A stretch of 64,000 bases of DNA from the NCBI RefSeq assembly GCF_012271785.1, contig NZ_JAAWVT010000013.1:26351-90350 (forward strand). The letters are read 5' to 3'. Below the pieces are notes generated by a model. It was not told the DNA's origin. It searched no databases and saw only the letters and a program-made list of their open reading frames with translations. Below, in pieces: positions 25,823 to 34,081 of this stretch (the first letter of the stretch is position 1; the number at the start of each line of letters is the position of its first letter). Source of the DNA: Paeniglutamicibacter terrestris (GTDB lineage: Bacteria > Actinomycetota > Actinomycetes > Actinomycetales > Micrococcaceae). The translations under genes and the position numbers were made by a program.

Positions 25823-26934
25823 GACCGATGCTCCTTCAAGTTTTCCTGCGCGGCTTCGCGGGCGAGTAGCTGAGCGTTTTTTCGTGCTGAACGTCGTGCC
25901 GCGCGGCCGATTTTCTCGCCCCTACCGCCACCGGAGGAGGCAATGGAGCGGGAAATGAGGAAGTTCAGTAGCCCGACCAGGATGATGATCAGGAAGAGCA
26001 GCCAAGCCACGGCGGACGCTTTGCCGAAGTCCCCGCGGTTGAAGGCCAAGTCCCAGAGGTACAAAACGGTGGTCTGGTATTCACGGTTGGGTCCGCCCAG
26101 CGTCGAGCTGCTGGGATTAAAGAGTTTCGGCTCGGTGAAGATCTGCAGACCGCCGACCGTCGCGGTGATGATCACGAAGATCATGGACGGGCGGATACCC
26201 GGCAACGTGATGGAGAAGAAGCGCCGGAAGGCTCCGGCACCATCTAGAGCGGCCGATTCGTGGAGTTCACGCGGAACGGCCTGCATGGCTGCCAGGAGGA
26301 TCAGCGCGTTGTAGCCCGTCCAGCGCCAGTTCACCATCGAGGCGATGGCGATATGGGAGGGGAAAACCTCGGACTTCCACGCGACGGGATCAAGGTTGAG
26401 CAGTTGCAGGATGTTGTTGATGAGACCGTATTTTTCGTCGAAAGCGCTCGAGAAAATCAACGTCACCGCCACCGGAGTAACAACGTAGGGCAGGAGGATA
26501 CTCATGCGCCAGAAGGTCTTGGCTCGTAAATTCTGATCCAAGATGGCGGCGATGAACGTTGCCGCGATGAGCTGCGGGATGGCCGAGAGTAGGAAGATGC
26601 TGAAGGTGTTAAACAGCGAGTTCCAGAAGTACGGATCCGTGAGTTCGGTGACGTAGTTCTCCAGGCCGACCCAGTCCCCCGCGCCCGAGAGCAGATCCCA
26701 GTCGTTAATGGAAACGATAAAGGTATAGACCAGCGGGAAAAGTCCCACCAAGGCGAAGAGGATAAAGAACGGGGCGATGTAGAGGTAGGGCGATACCTTA
26801 ACGTCGAGTGCGCCAAACTTTGCTCGAAGCGAGGGACGCGGGCTGTTTCCGGAGCTGGGGGCACCGGTGCTTTCCGCGTCGGGCCTGCCATGCTTTTGCT
26901 GCGGCGCCGAAGGCGGGCTGATGATGCTGGTCAT
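25819..26934 (-). CDS. Carbohydrate ABC transporter permease, MalF type
   Basis: 371 residues. An unusually long hydrophilic N-terminus (about 45 residues, Pro/Ser-rich) is followed by six membrane helices and the EAA loop ELHESAALDGAGAFRRFFSI (near 225-245). The C-terminal tail after the last helix is basic (GRGEKIGRAARRSARKNAQ). GGGAGAA before ATG 26934 is a good ribosome site. Together with the binding protein and second permease it forms the membrane part of a CUT1 importer. Confidence 0.92.
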   Translation of the reverse strand: MTSIISPPSAPQQKHGRPDAESTGAPSSGNSPRPSLRAKFGALDVKVSPYLYIAPFFILFALVGLFPLVYTFIVSINDWDLLSGAGDWVGLENYVTELTDPYFWNSLFNTFSIFLLSAIPQLIAATFIAAILDQNLRAKTFWRMSILLPYVVTPVAVTLIFSSAFDEKYGLINNILQLLNLDPVAWKSEVFPSHIAIASMVNWRWTGYNALILLAAMQAVPRELHESAALDGAGAFRRFFSITLPGIRPSMIFVIITATVGGLQIFTEPKLFNPSSSTLGGPNREYQTTVLYLWDLAFNRGDFGKASAVAWLLFLIIILVGLLNFLISRSIASSGGGRGEKIGRAARRSARKNAQLLAREAAQENLKEHRS

Positions 26935-26955
26935 GAGATTCTTCTCCCAGTGGGA

Positions 26956-26990
26956 CGGAGGCTCGGCACAACGTGTATGCCGAGCCTCCG
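26956..26990 (-). terminator. Intercistronic hairpin after the binding-protein gene
   Basis: CGGAGGCTCGGCA and TGCCGAGCCTCCG form a 13-bp perfect stem in the 70-nt gap before the permease genes. Such elements usually stabilise the binding-protein mRNA and reduce read-through. Confidence 0.75.
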
Positions 26991-27004
26991 AACTGCGTGG
27001 TGGA

Positions 27005-28330
27005 TTATTTGAGGTCGAGGTTCTTCAAGGTGGTCAACGCGTCATTCCATGCGCTCTTTCCGTCGGTTCCCTTATCCAGCGCGATGGTTGCCGGGCCGAA
27101 GACCTGCTCCTGAATGACCGAGTCGTTGGCTCCCTTGAATTGGGCCTTGACTCCTTCCGAACGCGAGGCCAGAATCTCGCCGACCGGTGCATCGTTGAAG
27201 AACTTGCTCAATTCATTGCTGCCGGTGACGCCCGGATCGGTTTGGGCAGCTGTCACACTCGGGAAGGTTCCCGCTGCTTGGAAGGCTGCGACCTGTGACT
27301 TTGCGTCGGTCAGGTACGTGGCAAGTTCGGCAGCTTCGGCCGGGTGCTTGGATGTAGTGGGTACCGTCAGGAAGGTTCCGCCCCAGTTGGTGGGACCACC
27401 GGGGAAGACATCGGCAAAGTCCCATCCTGAGTCGGCGTTGCCACCGGCAGCTTCGATCTGACCTTGGACGACACCGAGCATCCATCCCGGGCAGACGGAG
27501 GTGGCGAAGGATCCGTCGACAAAGGCCTTGCCCTTGCCCCAGTCCCACTGAGTCTGACCCGAGGAGAGACCCGCTGCTGCGCCGCCGGCCAGTTCATCCC
27601 AGCGTTCTGCCAGTGCGGTATTTCCCTCGATGTTCAACGAGCCATCTGCCTTGTAGTAGCCCTCGGGCAGCTGATTGACCATCGAGTTCCAGACGAAGCC
27701 GGACTGGTCGTACCAGGATTTGCCGGTGGCTGCCTTGTATTTCTTGCCGGTCTCGAAGTAGTTGGCCCAGGTGGCGTCGTCCCCGCCCAGCGCGGCAGCA
27801 ACCTCGGTGCGATCGGTGGGAAGCCCTGCTTCCTTGAAGAGTTTCTTGTTGTAGCACAGGCCGACCGGACCGATATCGGTGCCGTAGGCGATCACGCGGT
27901 CCTTTGAGTCGGTGGCTTGTTCGGTCTTCCATGAAACCCAGCGGTCCTTGATGTCTGCCGCACCGTACTGGCCGAGGTCGGTGAAGGAGTCCGAGACGGC
28001 CATGACCTGACCGAGCCAGCCTTCTTCAACGGCCTGGACATCCGGCAGCCCGGCCCCGGCGGCCTGCTTCGTCTTCCAATCGGTCAGCGCGTTTCCGCCG
28101 GTGTCGATGTTGGTGGCCTTGATGGTGATGCCCGGGTGATCGGCTTCGTACTGCTTGTACAGGCCGTCGAGTCCCATGGTTCCGAACGTGGTGACGGTCA
28201 GTGTCACCGGGTTATCGCTTGATGCCGGCTCGGCCGAGGAGGCTCCGGAAGAGCACCCCACTGCCAAAAGTGCGAAGGCTGCCGCTCCTGCGAGGGCCGC
28301 GGCGGTCTTAGTGTGGCGTGAATTCTTCAC
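27005..28330 (-). CDS. Extracellular sugar-binding lipoprotein of an ABC importer
   Basis: About 441 residues. The lipoprotein signal has basic N-terminal KNSRHTK, a hydrophobic AAALAGAAAFALLAVG stretch and the lipobox AVGC-SS (Cys near residue 26), so it is anchored outside the membrane. The body is family-1 solute-binding type (VTLTVTTFGTMGLDGLYKQY, GVALCYN-like substrate cleft region VGLCYNKKLFKEAGLP). AGGAG 5 nt before GTG 28330 decides the start. It captures a beta-glucoside or oligosaccharide for the two permeases. It is the first gene of the operon behind three palindromic operators. Confidence 0.93.
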   Translation of the reverse strand: MKNSRHTKTAAALAGAAAFALLAVGCSSGASSAEPASSDNPVTLTVTTFGTMGLDGLYKQYEADHPGITIKATNIDTGGNALTDWKTKQAAGAGLPDVQAVEEGWLGQVMAVSDSFTDLGQYGAADIKDRWVSWKTEQATDSKDRVIAYGTDIGPVGLCYNKKLFKEAGLPTDRTEVAAALGGDDATWANYFETGKKYKAATGKSWYDQSGFVWNSMVNQLPEGYYKADGSLNIEGNTALAERWDELAGGAAAGLSSGQTQWDWGKGKAFVDGSFATSVCPGWMLGVVQGQIEAAGGNADSGWDFADVFPGGPTNWGGTFLTVPTTSKHPAEAAELATYLTDAKSQVAAFQAAGTFPSVTAAQTDPGVTGSNELSKFFNDAPVGEILASRSEGVKAQFKGANDSVIQEQVFGPATIALDKGTDGKSAWNDALTTLKNLDLK

Positions 28331-28385
28331 GTTCACTCCTTTGTATGCGTCGGTGGTGCTGCGTGTGAATGGAGTTAGATCAAAA

Positions 28386-28399
28386 TGAGAGCGCTCTCA
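28386..28399 (-). promoter_or_regulatory. Operator 1 of the beta-glucoside operon
   Basis: Perfect palindrome TGAGAGCGCTCTCA, extendable to AAATGAGAGCGCTCTCATTT (28383-28402), 56 nt before the binding-protein start. The GAGCGCTC core is the LacI/CelR type. Confidence 0.88.
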
Positions 28400-28451
28400 T
28401 TTCATGCCGACGAGCACCCTTCGCAAGCCATACCAGGGATTCGTCGAATAC

Positions 28452-28465
28452 TGAGAGCGCTCTCA
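28452..28465 (-). promoter_or_regulatory. Operator 2 of the beta-glucoside operon
   Basis: Second perfect copy of TGAGAGCGCTCTCA, centre 66 bp from operator 1 (about six helical turns). Confidence 0.85.
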
Positions 28466-28473
28466 CCCAGAAG

Positions 28474-28487
28474 TGTGAGCGCTCTCA
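28474..28487 (-). promoter_or_regulatory. Operator 3 of the beta-glucoside operon
   Basis: TGTGAGCGCTCTCA, one mismatch to the other copies, centre 22 bp from operator 2 (about two helical turns). The rest of the 28331-28733 gap holds the promoter and the tRNA leader; no other gene is seen. Confidence 0.82.
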
Positions 28488-28685
28488 CAAGATCGCTAGA
28501 TACAAGATTCCACGGCTTTCAACAAATGTCAACACCGAACACCTCCCGGCTTTGAGCCGAGCGCCACCGCTCAAAACAGGTGAAGTTCACCCGCTGGCGA
28601 TACCTAACACCCTGCTCGCGACAGATCAGAAGGTGAGTTCGGGCACGATTCTGAGGATGGAATCGACCGCCGGGCAAAAGCTATG

Positions 28686-28691
28686 TATAGT
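28686..28691 (+). promoter_or_regulatory. -10 box of tRNA-Arg copy 2
   Basis: TATAGT followed by TTGTTCGAGGTCGAGCCG, matching the leader of copy 1. A TCGACC box 17 nt upstream is the candidate -35. Confidence 0.6.
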
Positions 28692-28733
28692 TGTTCGAGG
28701 TCGAGCCGTGAGGCTGGATCAACAATAAAATAT

Positions 28734-28810
28734 GCGCCCATAGCTCAGCTGGATAGAGCATCTGTCTACGGAACAGAAGGTCAGGGGTTCGAATCCCTTT
28801 GGGCGCACCA
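28734..28810 (+). tRNA. tRNA-Arg (anticodon ACG), copy 2
   Basis: Identical over 77 nt, including the encoded CCA, to copy 1 at 18987-19063; acceptor GCGCCCA/TGGGCGC and anticodon loop CTACGGA. Confidence 0.97.
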
Positions 28811-28814
28811 AGTG

Positions 28815-28842
28815 AAAAAGCCGCGAGAAATCGCGGCTTTTT
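28815..28842 (+). terminator. Intrinsic terminator after tRNA-Arg copy 2
   Basis: AAAAAGCCGCGA-GAAA-TCGCGGCTTTTTT. Against copy 1 it differs by an A-T to G-C pair exchanged on both sides of the stem. Confidence 0.93.
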
Positions 28843-28915
28843 TGTGGTCTACGACCGAATCGCCATGCGAAACCATCTCGTCACTGCTCCCCACGAGAAC
28901 TCTCCTGGATTAACC

Positions 28916-29374
28916 TCACGCGGTGAGCCGATTAAGAACATCCTCGTAGATCGATTCATCGATCAATCCGAAAGATACCGCATTTTCCACGTCGATGAAC
29001 GTTCCGGCAATGTCACTTTCTAACTCACCAAATTCATTGAACTTCGGGGCACTGCGGTACGGCCACGCTGCCAACTCGAGGATCACCTCTTCACGGCCAA
29101 TCATGCCCGCGGCAAACCGCTGGCAGAGCTCATGCGGCGAGGCTGCATTAAAACCCGCCACGACATCTGGCACTTTCGCGGCACGTTGCAACGCCTTGGC
29201 CACCGCCGGCTGCGATAAGCGCAACACTTTGGCCATCTGAACCTGTGTCATCTGCTGGCGCGCAGCTTTAAGGGTCCGCTTGTAGTCAAGCAAAGCGACT
29301 TCTGCAAGTTCCCTGGAGCGCAACAGCTGCGCCGCCACAGCCGCGTCACGTGGTGGATCAATATTCTGGCTCAC
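28916..29374 (-). CDS. HTH DNA-binding protein, antitoxin/Xre-like
   Basis: 152 residues. A helix-turn-helix lies in MTQVQMAKVLRLSQPAVAKAL (residues about 44-64, read as TQVQMAKVLRLSQPAVAK). The C-terminal half is acidic and helical (IGREEVILELAAW, DVENAVSFGLIDESIYEDVL). It resembles stand-alone antitoxin-like regulators found in actinobacteria, but no toxin gene is adjacent. GGAGG 5 nt before GTG 29374 decides the start. A perfect palindrome at 29418-29431 overlaps its promoter, suggesting autoregulation. Confidence 0.75.
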   Translation of the reverse strand: MSQNIDPPRDAAVAAQLLRSRELAEVALLDYKRTLKAARQQMTQVQMAKVLRLSQPAVAKALQRAAKVPDVVAGFNAASPHELCQRFAAGMIGREEVILELAAWPYRSAPKFNEFGELESDIAGTFIDVENAVSFGLIDESIYEDVLNRLTA

Positions 29375-29417
29375 GGCAACCTCCAAAGCGCGAAATTACT
29401 TGTCCTACTTCTCGAAT

Positions 29418-29431
29418 ATAACAGATGTTAT
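29418..29431 (-). promoter_or_regulatory. Palindrome in the promoter of the HTH gene
   Basis: ATAACA-GA-TGTTAT, perfect 6+6 repeat, about 44 nt before GTG 29374 and touching a TATATT -10-like box. The remaining 29432-29679 gap has no convincing gene. Confidence 0.65.
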
Positions 29432-29679
29432 TTTGACGCTCTAGGGCTTCGCGCGTGATGGGACACCGCAGGCGAAGCAGGATCAGGCCGGGCCCGAGAA
29501 GCTAGATTCTGCCGCGGATTGAAGCAACGGCAGATGATCGTGATTTTGGATGGCCAGCTTTCGACGGCACAAGGGCCGATCCGCACCGCGAAGATCAACA
29601 CCCGGGCAGCAGCCATCGCGCGAGCGCAACAGACAACCATCGACACAGGCGAGGAACGAAGTCCCTACAAGCGACCGGC

Positions 29680-30699
29680 TCAGCGTGCCACTTGGGCGGT
29701 GATGCAGGTGGGACTTTCCATCACCAGGGAGTCCAGACGTACAGAAGGAATCCCATCCCCGGCGTCCAGCTCAAAGGCCTCGACCGTATTGGACAGCTGA
29801 TTGGCCACCAGCATCGAGTCACCCACCTGCAGGTGATGCCGCGGCCACTCCCCTTCACAGGCCGAACTACCCACGAGCACCGGAATTCCCGCCTTGAGTC
29901 CAAGCACCACTACCTTCTGGGCACCACGAACACCGACGTAAAGACGGTCTCGGTACTTGTCCAAGGACAATTCGGCAGGAAAATGCTCGCCGGGCAAAAT
30001 CTCTTCACCGAGGCCGGTTCGTGCCACCTCACGATATTCACCCGAAGCGTCGGGGCTCAGCGTGATGACTTCAGCGCCATGCTCGGTAGCGACATAAATG
30101 AACCCCGAGGGATGCTCCACCAGATGTCGCGGGCCGTCGCCCTTGTGCAAGACGATGACTTGTTGCAGCAGTAATTGGCCATCATGTAGTTCCCACAGGC
30201 GCAGTGAATCATGTCCAAGATCGGTGGTAATGATCCTTCCCGAACGCAACACAGTGGCTTGATGAGAATGCGATGCCCGCCCCTCATGACCGGGGACCGC
30301 AAAGGGATCCCTGGAGGCCGGCGCCAGGCTGGGCAGTCCCAGCGAACCATCGGTGGCTAACGGGTAGATCAGGATCTTCCCGTCGCCGTAGCAGCTGGCG
30401 ATGAGATGACTTCCGGTCAAGGCCAGGTGACATACCAGCGCTCCGGCGGGAACCGGATGCCCCAAAGGTTCAAGCCGGTCGGTGCCCACGATCGTATAGG
30501 CAGCCACCTCACCCCGATGCTCGAGGGCCGCATAGAGCACCGGCAGTGTCGGGTGGACGGTCAACCACGAGGGGGAATCTGCGGCGTGGGCCAACCCGAG
30601 GTCCGTGAGTACCCCATTATTGATACCCATCGTTCGAATGCCCTGACTGGTACCGCCACCATCTGGCGAATATCCGCCAACCCAAAACCTCTTGATCAT
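29680..30699 (-). CDS. Lactonase family protein (YkgB/Pgl-like seven-bladed propeller)
   Basis: 339 residues with the lactonase-family opening KRFWVGGYSPDGGGTSQGI, repeated blade signatures (PSWLTVHPTLPVLYAALEHRG; GDGPRHLVEHPSGFIYVATE) and EWPRHHLQVGDSMLVANQLS near the end, as in 6-phosphogluconolactonase YbhE/YkgB relatives. It lacks a signal peptide. It would open a sugar lactone; the exact substrate is not certain. GGGGGGAAG before ATG 30699 gives a strong ribosome site. Divergent from the ABC-like/YhgE operon. Confidence 0.85.
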   Translation of the reverse strand: MIKRFWVGGYSPDGGGTSQGIRTMGINNGVLTDLGLAHAADSPSWLTVHPTLPVLYAALEHRGEVAAYTIVGTDRLEPLGHPVPAGALVCHLALTGSHLIASCYGDGKILIYPLATDGSLGLPSLAPASRDPFAVPGHEGRASHSHQATVLRSGRIITTDLGHDSLRLWELHDGQLLLQQVIVLHKGDGPRHLVEHPSGFIYVATEHGAEVITLSPDASGEYREVARTGLGEEILPGEHFPAELSLDKYRDRLYVGVRGAQKVVVLGLKAGIPVLVGSSACEGEWPRHHLQVGDSMLVANQLSNTVEAFELDAGDGIPSVRLDSLVMESPTCITAQVAR

Positions 30700-30818
30700 G
30701 TCCCCATCTTCCCCCCAACAATGCCCTCACATGGAGATCAAGGGTTAAAAGTTGCCCTATCGTGTCCTAAGGTTGCGTACCGAATCTCGTCACGTGTCGC
30801 ATCAGACAAAAACACTAA

Positions 30819-30848
30819 TTGAACTGACCAGTCAGTTTGGTTTACGAT
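30819..30848 (+). promoter_or_regulatory. Promoter and TetR-type operator of the YhgE/Pip operon
   Basis: TTGAAC (30819-30824) and TACGAT (30843-30848) frame an 18-nt spacer containing the perfect inverted repeat AACTGAC-CA-GTCAGTT (30822-30837). This ACTGACCAGTCAGT form is classic for TetR-family operators. Start of transcription would fall on or next to GTG 30855. Confidence 0.82.
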
Positions 30849-30854
30849 GGTTTT

Positions 30855-31766
30855 GTGCTCATCGCCGATAACCTGGCCATTGCCGGTCGCCACCTGCCCC
30901 TGCTGGATCCCACCAGCCTTGCCGTCGCGCGCGGCGAACTTCTGCTGATCCAGGCCGATACCCAAACCACGCGCACCGCGCTGTCTCTAGGACTGAGCGC
31001 ACGCATGCGCCCCAGCGAGGGAAGCGTCAGCTGGCTCGGGGATTCCTCACTCAAAGCGGTACGCCGCATCAGCGCCATCGTTGACTCCCCCCAGATCAAC
31101 GATCCGGAGGCACACATGAAGGTCCGCGACCTGGTGGCCGAGGACCTTTCACTCATTCCGGGTTCCAGACGGCGACGACCCAAGACCAAAACGTGGATTC
31201 AAGAGCACCATCTGGAGTCCTTGGCCGATCAATACCTCGATGCCATCGAACCGCTTGACCGCCTCACCCTGATGACCGAGCTGGCCCTTGAAGATGCCCA
31301 CGTTGAGCTGTTGGTCTTCGACACCCCGGAACGCCACGGGATTCCCGAAGAGATGTGGTGCACCTTCCTAGAATCGGTGTCCACCGGCGAACGAGCCCCG
31401 GCCATCATCGCCGTGGTGCAGCGCCTCCCCGAACAGTGGTCGGGCCCCAACGCCTACGACGGCGGTATTCAGGACAAGCTGGAGGTTCCCTTCGGCTCGA
31501 TTCACGCAGATCTCCCCGCGGACGAACCCACGGAGGAACCCGAAACCAAGGCAGCACCGGCACACCTCGCAGACCCCGAGCCAGCTCCAGCGGTCGGCGT
31601 TGATATCCCCGGCGAAACCGAATCCTCTCCGAAGCACCTCGAGGGTGCTGCTCCCGCACATGCAGCAAGCGTTGACATCCCGGAAGTCAGCTCACCGGTC
31701 GATGCGATCGAGGACGCCCCGGTCGAAACCACCACACTTCCCACCGCAGCAAAGGACCTCTCATGA
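30855..31766 (+). CDS. Degenerate ABC-type ATPase subunit (catalytic motifs lost), partner of YhgE/Pip
   Basis: 303 residues. Residues 1-195 follow the ABC nucleotide-binding-domain plan, but each catalytic motif is broken. The Walker A slot reads LLLIQADTQTTRTAL with no GxxGxGK[ST]. The signature slot reads EPLDRLTLMTELAL in place of LSGGQ. The Walker B end reads LLVFDTPERHG with Thr in place of Glu. Residues 205-303 are a Pro/Glu/Ala-rich disordered tail. The GTG start lies 6 nt past TACGAT, so it is likely leaderless. It overlaps the next gene by 4 nt. Probably structural or regulatory, not an ATPase. Confidence 0.8.
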   Translation: MLIADNLAIAGRHLPLLDPTSLAVARGELLLIQADTQTTRTALSLGLSARMRPSEGSVSWLGDSSLKAVRRISAIVDSPQINDPEAHMKVRDLVAEDLSLIPGSRRRRPKTKTWIQEHHLESLADQYLDAIEPLDRLTLMTELALEDAHVELLVFDTPERHGIPEEMWCTFLESVSTGERAPAIIAVVQRLPEQWSGPNAYDGGIQDKLEVPFGSIHADLPADEPTEEPETKAAPAHLADPEPAPAVGVDIPGETESSPKHLEGAAPAHAASVDIPEVSSPVDAIEDAPVETTTLPTAAKDLS

Positions 31767-34081
31767 CCACGTTGCGTCTGGCTCTGTCCGAACTCAAGCG
31801 CATGACCTCCGGTCGCCTACCGAAGATCGCGATCGCCGCATTGACTCTGGTCCCGCTGCTCTACGGAGCGCTCTACCTTTACGCAAACTGGGACCCGTAT
31901 TCCAATCTGCACAACGTCAAGGCCGCCATCGTGAACCTGGATCAGGGTTCCACCAAGGACGGCAAGGACCTCGCTGTAGGTGATGACGTCACCACCGAAT
32001 TGATGGAGGATGGCACCTTCGGTTGGAACCAGGTGTCCACCGAGGCCGAAGCCGAGGCGGGTGTTGCCTCCGGCGATTATGCCTTCGCGATGACCATCCC
32101 CGCAGATTTCTCCGCCAACCTCGCCTCCCCCGGCGACTTCGAGGCGGCCAAACAGGGCATCTTGAAACTCACCACCAACGATGCAAACAACTACATGGTC
32201 GGCACCTTCGCCGACAAGCTGGCCGGCCAGGTGCACAACACCGTGGCCGCCGAGGTTGGAACGCAGACCGCCGATGCCCTGCTCACCGGTTTCACCGAGA
32301 TCCACACCTCGATGTCCAAGGCCGCAGATGGCGCCGGGAAACTACACACCGGCACCGTGAAACTCTCCGACGGTGTCACCACGCTGGCCGATGGCGTGAA
32401 CACGCTGGATGATGGAGCCGGCAAACTTGATGCCGGGGCCGCGGATCTTTCCCAAGGTGCCAACACCCTGCACGACGGCACCTCCTCGCTGTTAGCCGGG
32501 CAAAAGAAGCTCGCCACCGGTGCGAACTCGCTCGCCGCTGGGGCAGACACGCTGGCCGATGGCACCAAGGAACTCAACGCCGGTCTGGCCGAACTAAAGT
32601 CCAAAACTTCGGCCCTTCCCGCGAAGACCCAACAGCTTAATGATGGTGCGCAGAAGGCCTCCGATGCGTCCGTCCAGCTCGCCGATGGCGCCGCCGAGGT
32701 GGCAGCCGGCAACAAGGCCCTGGATGACAAGGTCACGCAGGCAGCAGAAACCCTCACCGCCCTGGAAAAAGATGCCAATACCCGCATCGATTCGGCCACC
32801 GAGGCCCTGAACACCCGTCTGGATCAATTGGTCACCGAGGGGATCCTCACCAGCGAACAGGCCAAGACCCTGCGCACCGATGTCACGAACGCCGCAAAAT
32901 CCAGCGGTGTCAGCGAACAGGTGGCCGACACCAAAAAGCAGTTGACCACCGCCCAATCCCAGATCTCCGCTCTTGCCGACGGCTCGGCGAAGGTCGCGGC
33001 CGGCGCCAAGCAACTATCCGGAGGCCTCTCTACCCTGGCTGACGGAACCGAAACCCTGGCCGGGGCCATGCCCGCGCTCAAAACCGGTATCGGAGATGCC
33101 GCTGCGGGCGCATCCGCCCTCAACACCGGAGCCCAAAAACTCTCTGACGGTGCCGATACCCTGGCCGACGGTGAAGCAGACGCACTGGCTGGTACCAAGA
33201 AGCTGAACAGCGGTGCCTCAACGCTGGCCGCCGGAACCACCACCTTGCACGAGGGAACCGGCTCGCTACTCGCCGGCGTGGGTGACCTCGGCGACGGGGT
33301 CGGTGAGCTCGGCGACGGGGCCACCGAACTGAGTGATGGTTCCTCCGAGCTGTCCACCAAACTCACCGACGGCACCGATGAGGTACCCAACCCCAACGCG
33401 GCAGACCGTGATCAAGTTTCGAACATCATCGGCGATCCGGTAGCCATCGATCGCACGGACCAGGCCAAGGCCTCGGTCTACGGCGAAGGACTGGCCCCGT
33501 TCTTCATGACCCTAGCCATCTTCATTGGTGCCTTCATGCTCATCCAGCTCATGCGCCCGATTACCGCACGCGCGCTGGCCTCCAACGCCTCCAACTGGAA
33601 AATCGCCATCGGCGGTTGGCTGCCCTTCTTCTTCATCTCGATCATTCAGGGCACCATCCTCTACCTGGTCGTGATCTTCGGCCTCGGGCTCAATACCGCC
33701 CACCCGTGGATGACCTGGGGACTCTTCCTGCTGGCGTCGATGGCGTTCACCGCCATCATCCAGGGCATCTGCGCACTAGCCGGCACGCCGGGCAAGATGG
33801 TGGTCCTGGTATTGATGGTGCTGCAGCTGGTTTCCTCCGGCGGAACCTTCCCCTGGGAAACCACCCCCAAGATCCTGCACATTGCCCACCAATGGCTGCC
33901 CATGGGACATGTCGTCACCGGCCTGCGCCACCTGATGTACGGAGCGGATCTCACGGTGCTCGGCCCCGTGGTGGCCGGGCTCATCGGCTACACCGTGCTG
34001 GGCCTGCTGGCCAGCACCCTGGCGGTACGCTTGCACAAGACATGGTCCCTGAAAACACTGCATCCGGAGCTGAGTGCATGA
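31763..34081 (+). CDS. YhgE/Pip family membrane protein
   Basis: 772 residues. One N-terminal helix (IAIAALTLVPLLYGALYLYANW, about 20-40) is followed by a long extracytoplasmic part of about 530 residues and five C-terminal helices from about 575. The extracytoplasmic part has many copies of L-x-x-G-x-x-x-L-x-x-G repeats (e.g. TLADGVNTLDDGAGKLDAGA), which form a long helical stalk. This is the ABC-2-like layout of the phage-infection/YhgE family and of ESX-3-linked relatives. Its role is probably export or envelope maintenance. It is translationally coupled to both neighbours (4-nt overlaps). Confidence 0.93.
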   Translation: MTTLRLALSELKRMTSGRLPKIAIAALTLVPLLYGALYLYANWDPYSNLHNVKAAIVNLDQGSTKDGKDLAVGDDVTTELMEDGTFGWNQVSTEAEAEAGVASGDYAFAMTIPADFSANLASPGDFEAAKQGILKLTTNDANNYMVGTFADKLAGQVHNTVAAEVGTQTADALLTGFTEIHTSMSKAADGAGKLHTGTVKLSDGVTTLADGVNTLDDGAGKLDAGAADLSQGANTLHDGTSSLLAGQKKLATGANSLAAGADTLADGTKELNAGLAELKSKTSALPAKTQQLNDGAQKASDASVQLADGAAEVAAGNKALDDKVTQAAETLTALEKDANTRIDSATEALNTRLDQLVTEGILTSEQAKTLRTDVTNAAKSSGVSEQVADTKKQLTTAQSQISALADGSAKVAAGAKQLSGGLSTLADGTETLAGAMPALKTGIGDAAAGASALNTGAQKLSDGADTLADGEADALAGTKKLNSGASTLAAGTTTLHEGTGSLLAGVGDLGDGVGELGDGATELSDGSSELSTKLTDGTDEVPNPNAADRDQVSNIIGDPVAIDRTDQAKASVYGEGLAPFFMTLAIFIGAFMLIQLMRPITARALASNASNWKIAIGGWLPFFFISIIQGTILYLVVIFGLGLNTAHPWMTWGLFLLASMAFTAIIQGICALAGTPGKMVVLVLMVLQLVSSGGTFPWETTPKILHIAHQWLPMGHVVTGLRHLMYGADLTVLGPVVAGLIGYTVLGLLASTLAVRLHKTWSLKTLHPELSA

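Noticed and set aside
29519..29800. Plus-strand ORF of 93 codons beside the lactonase gene
   Set aside because: Overlaps the lactonase 3' end, no ribosome site; product is not recognisable.
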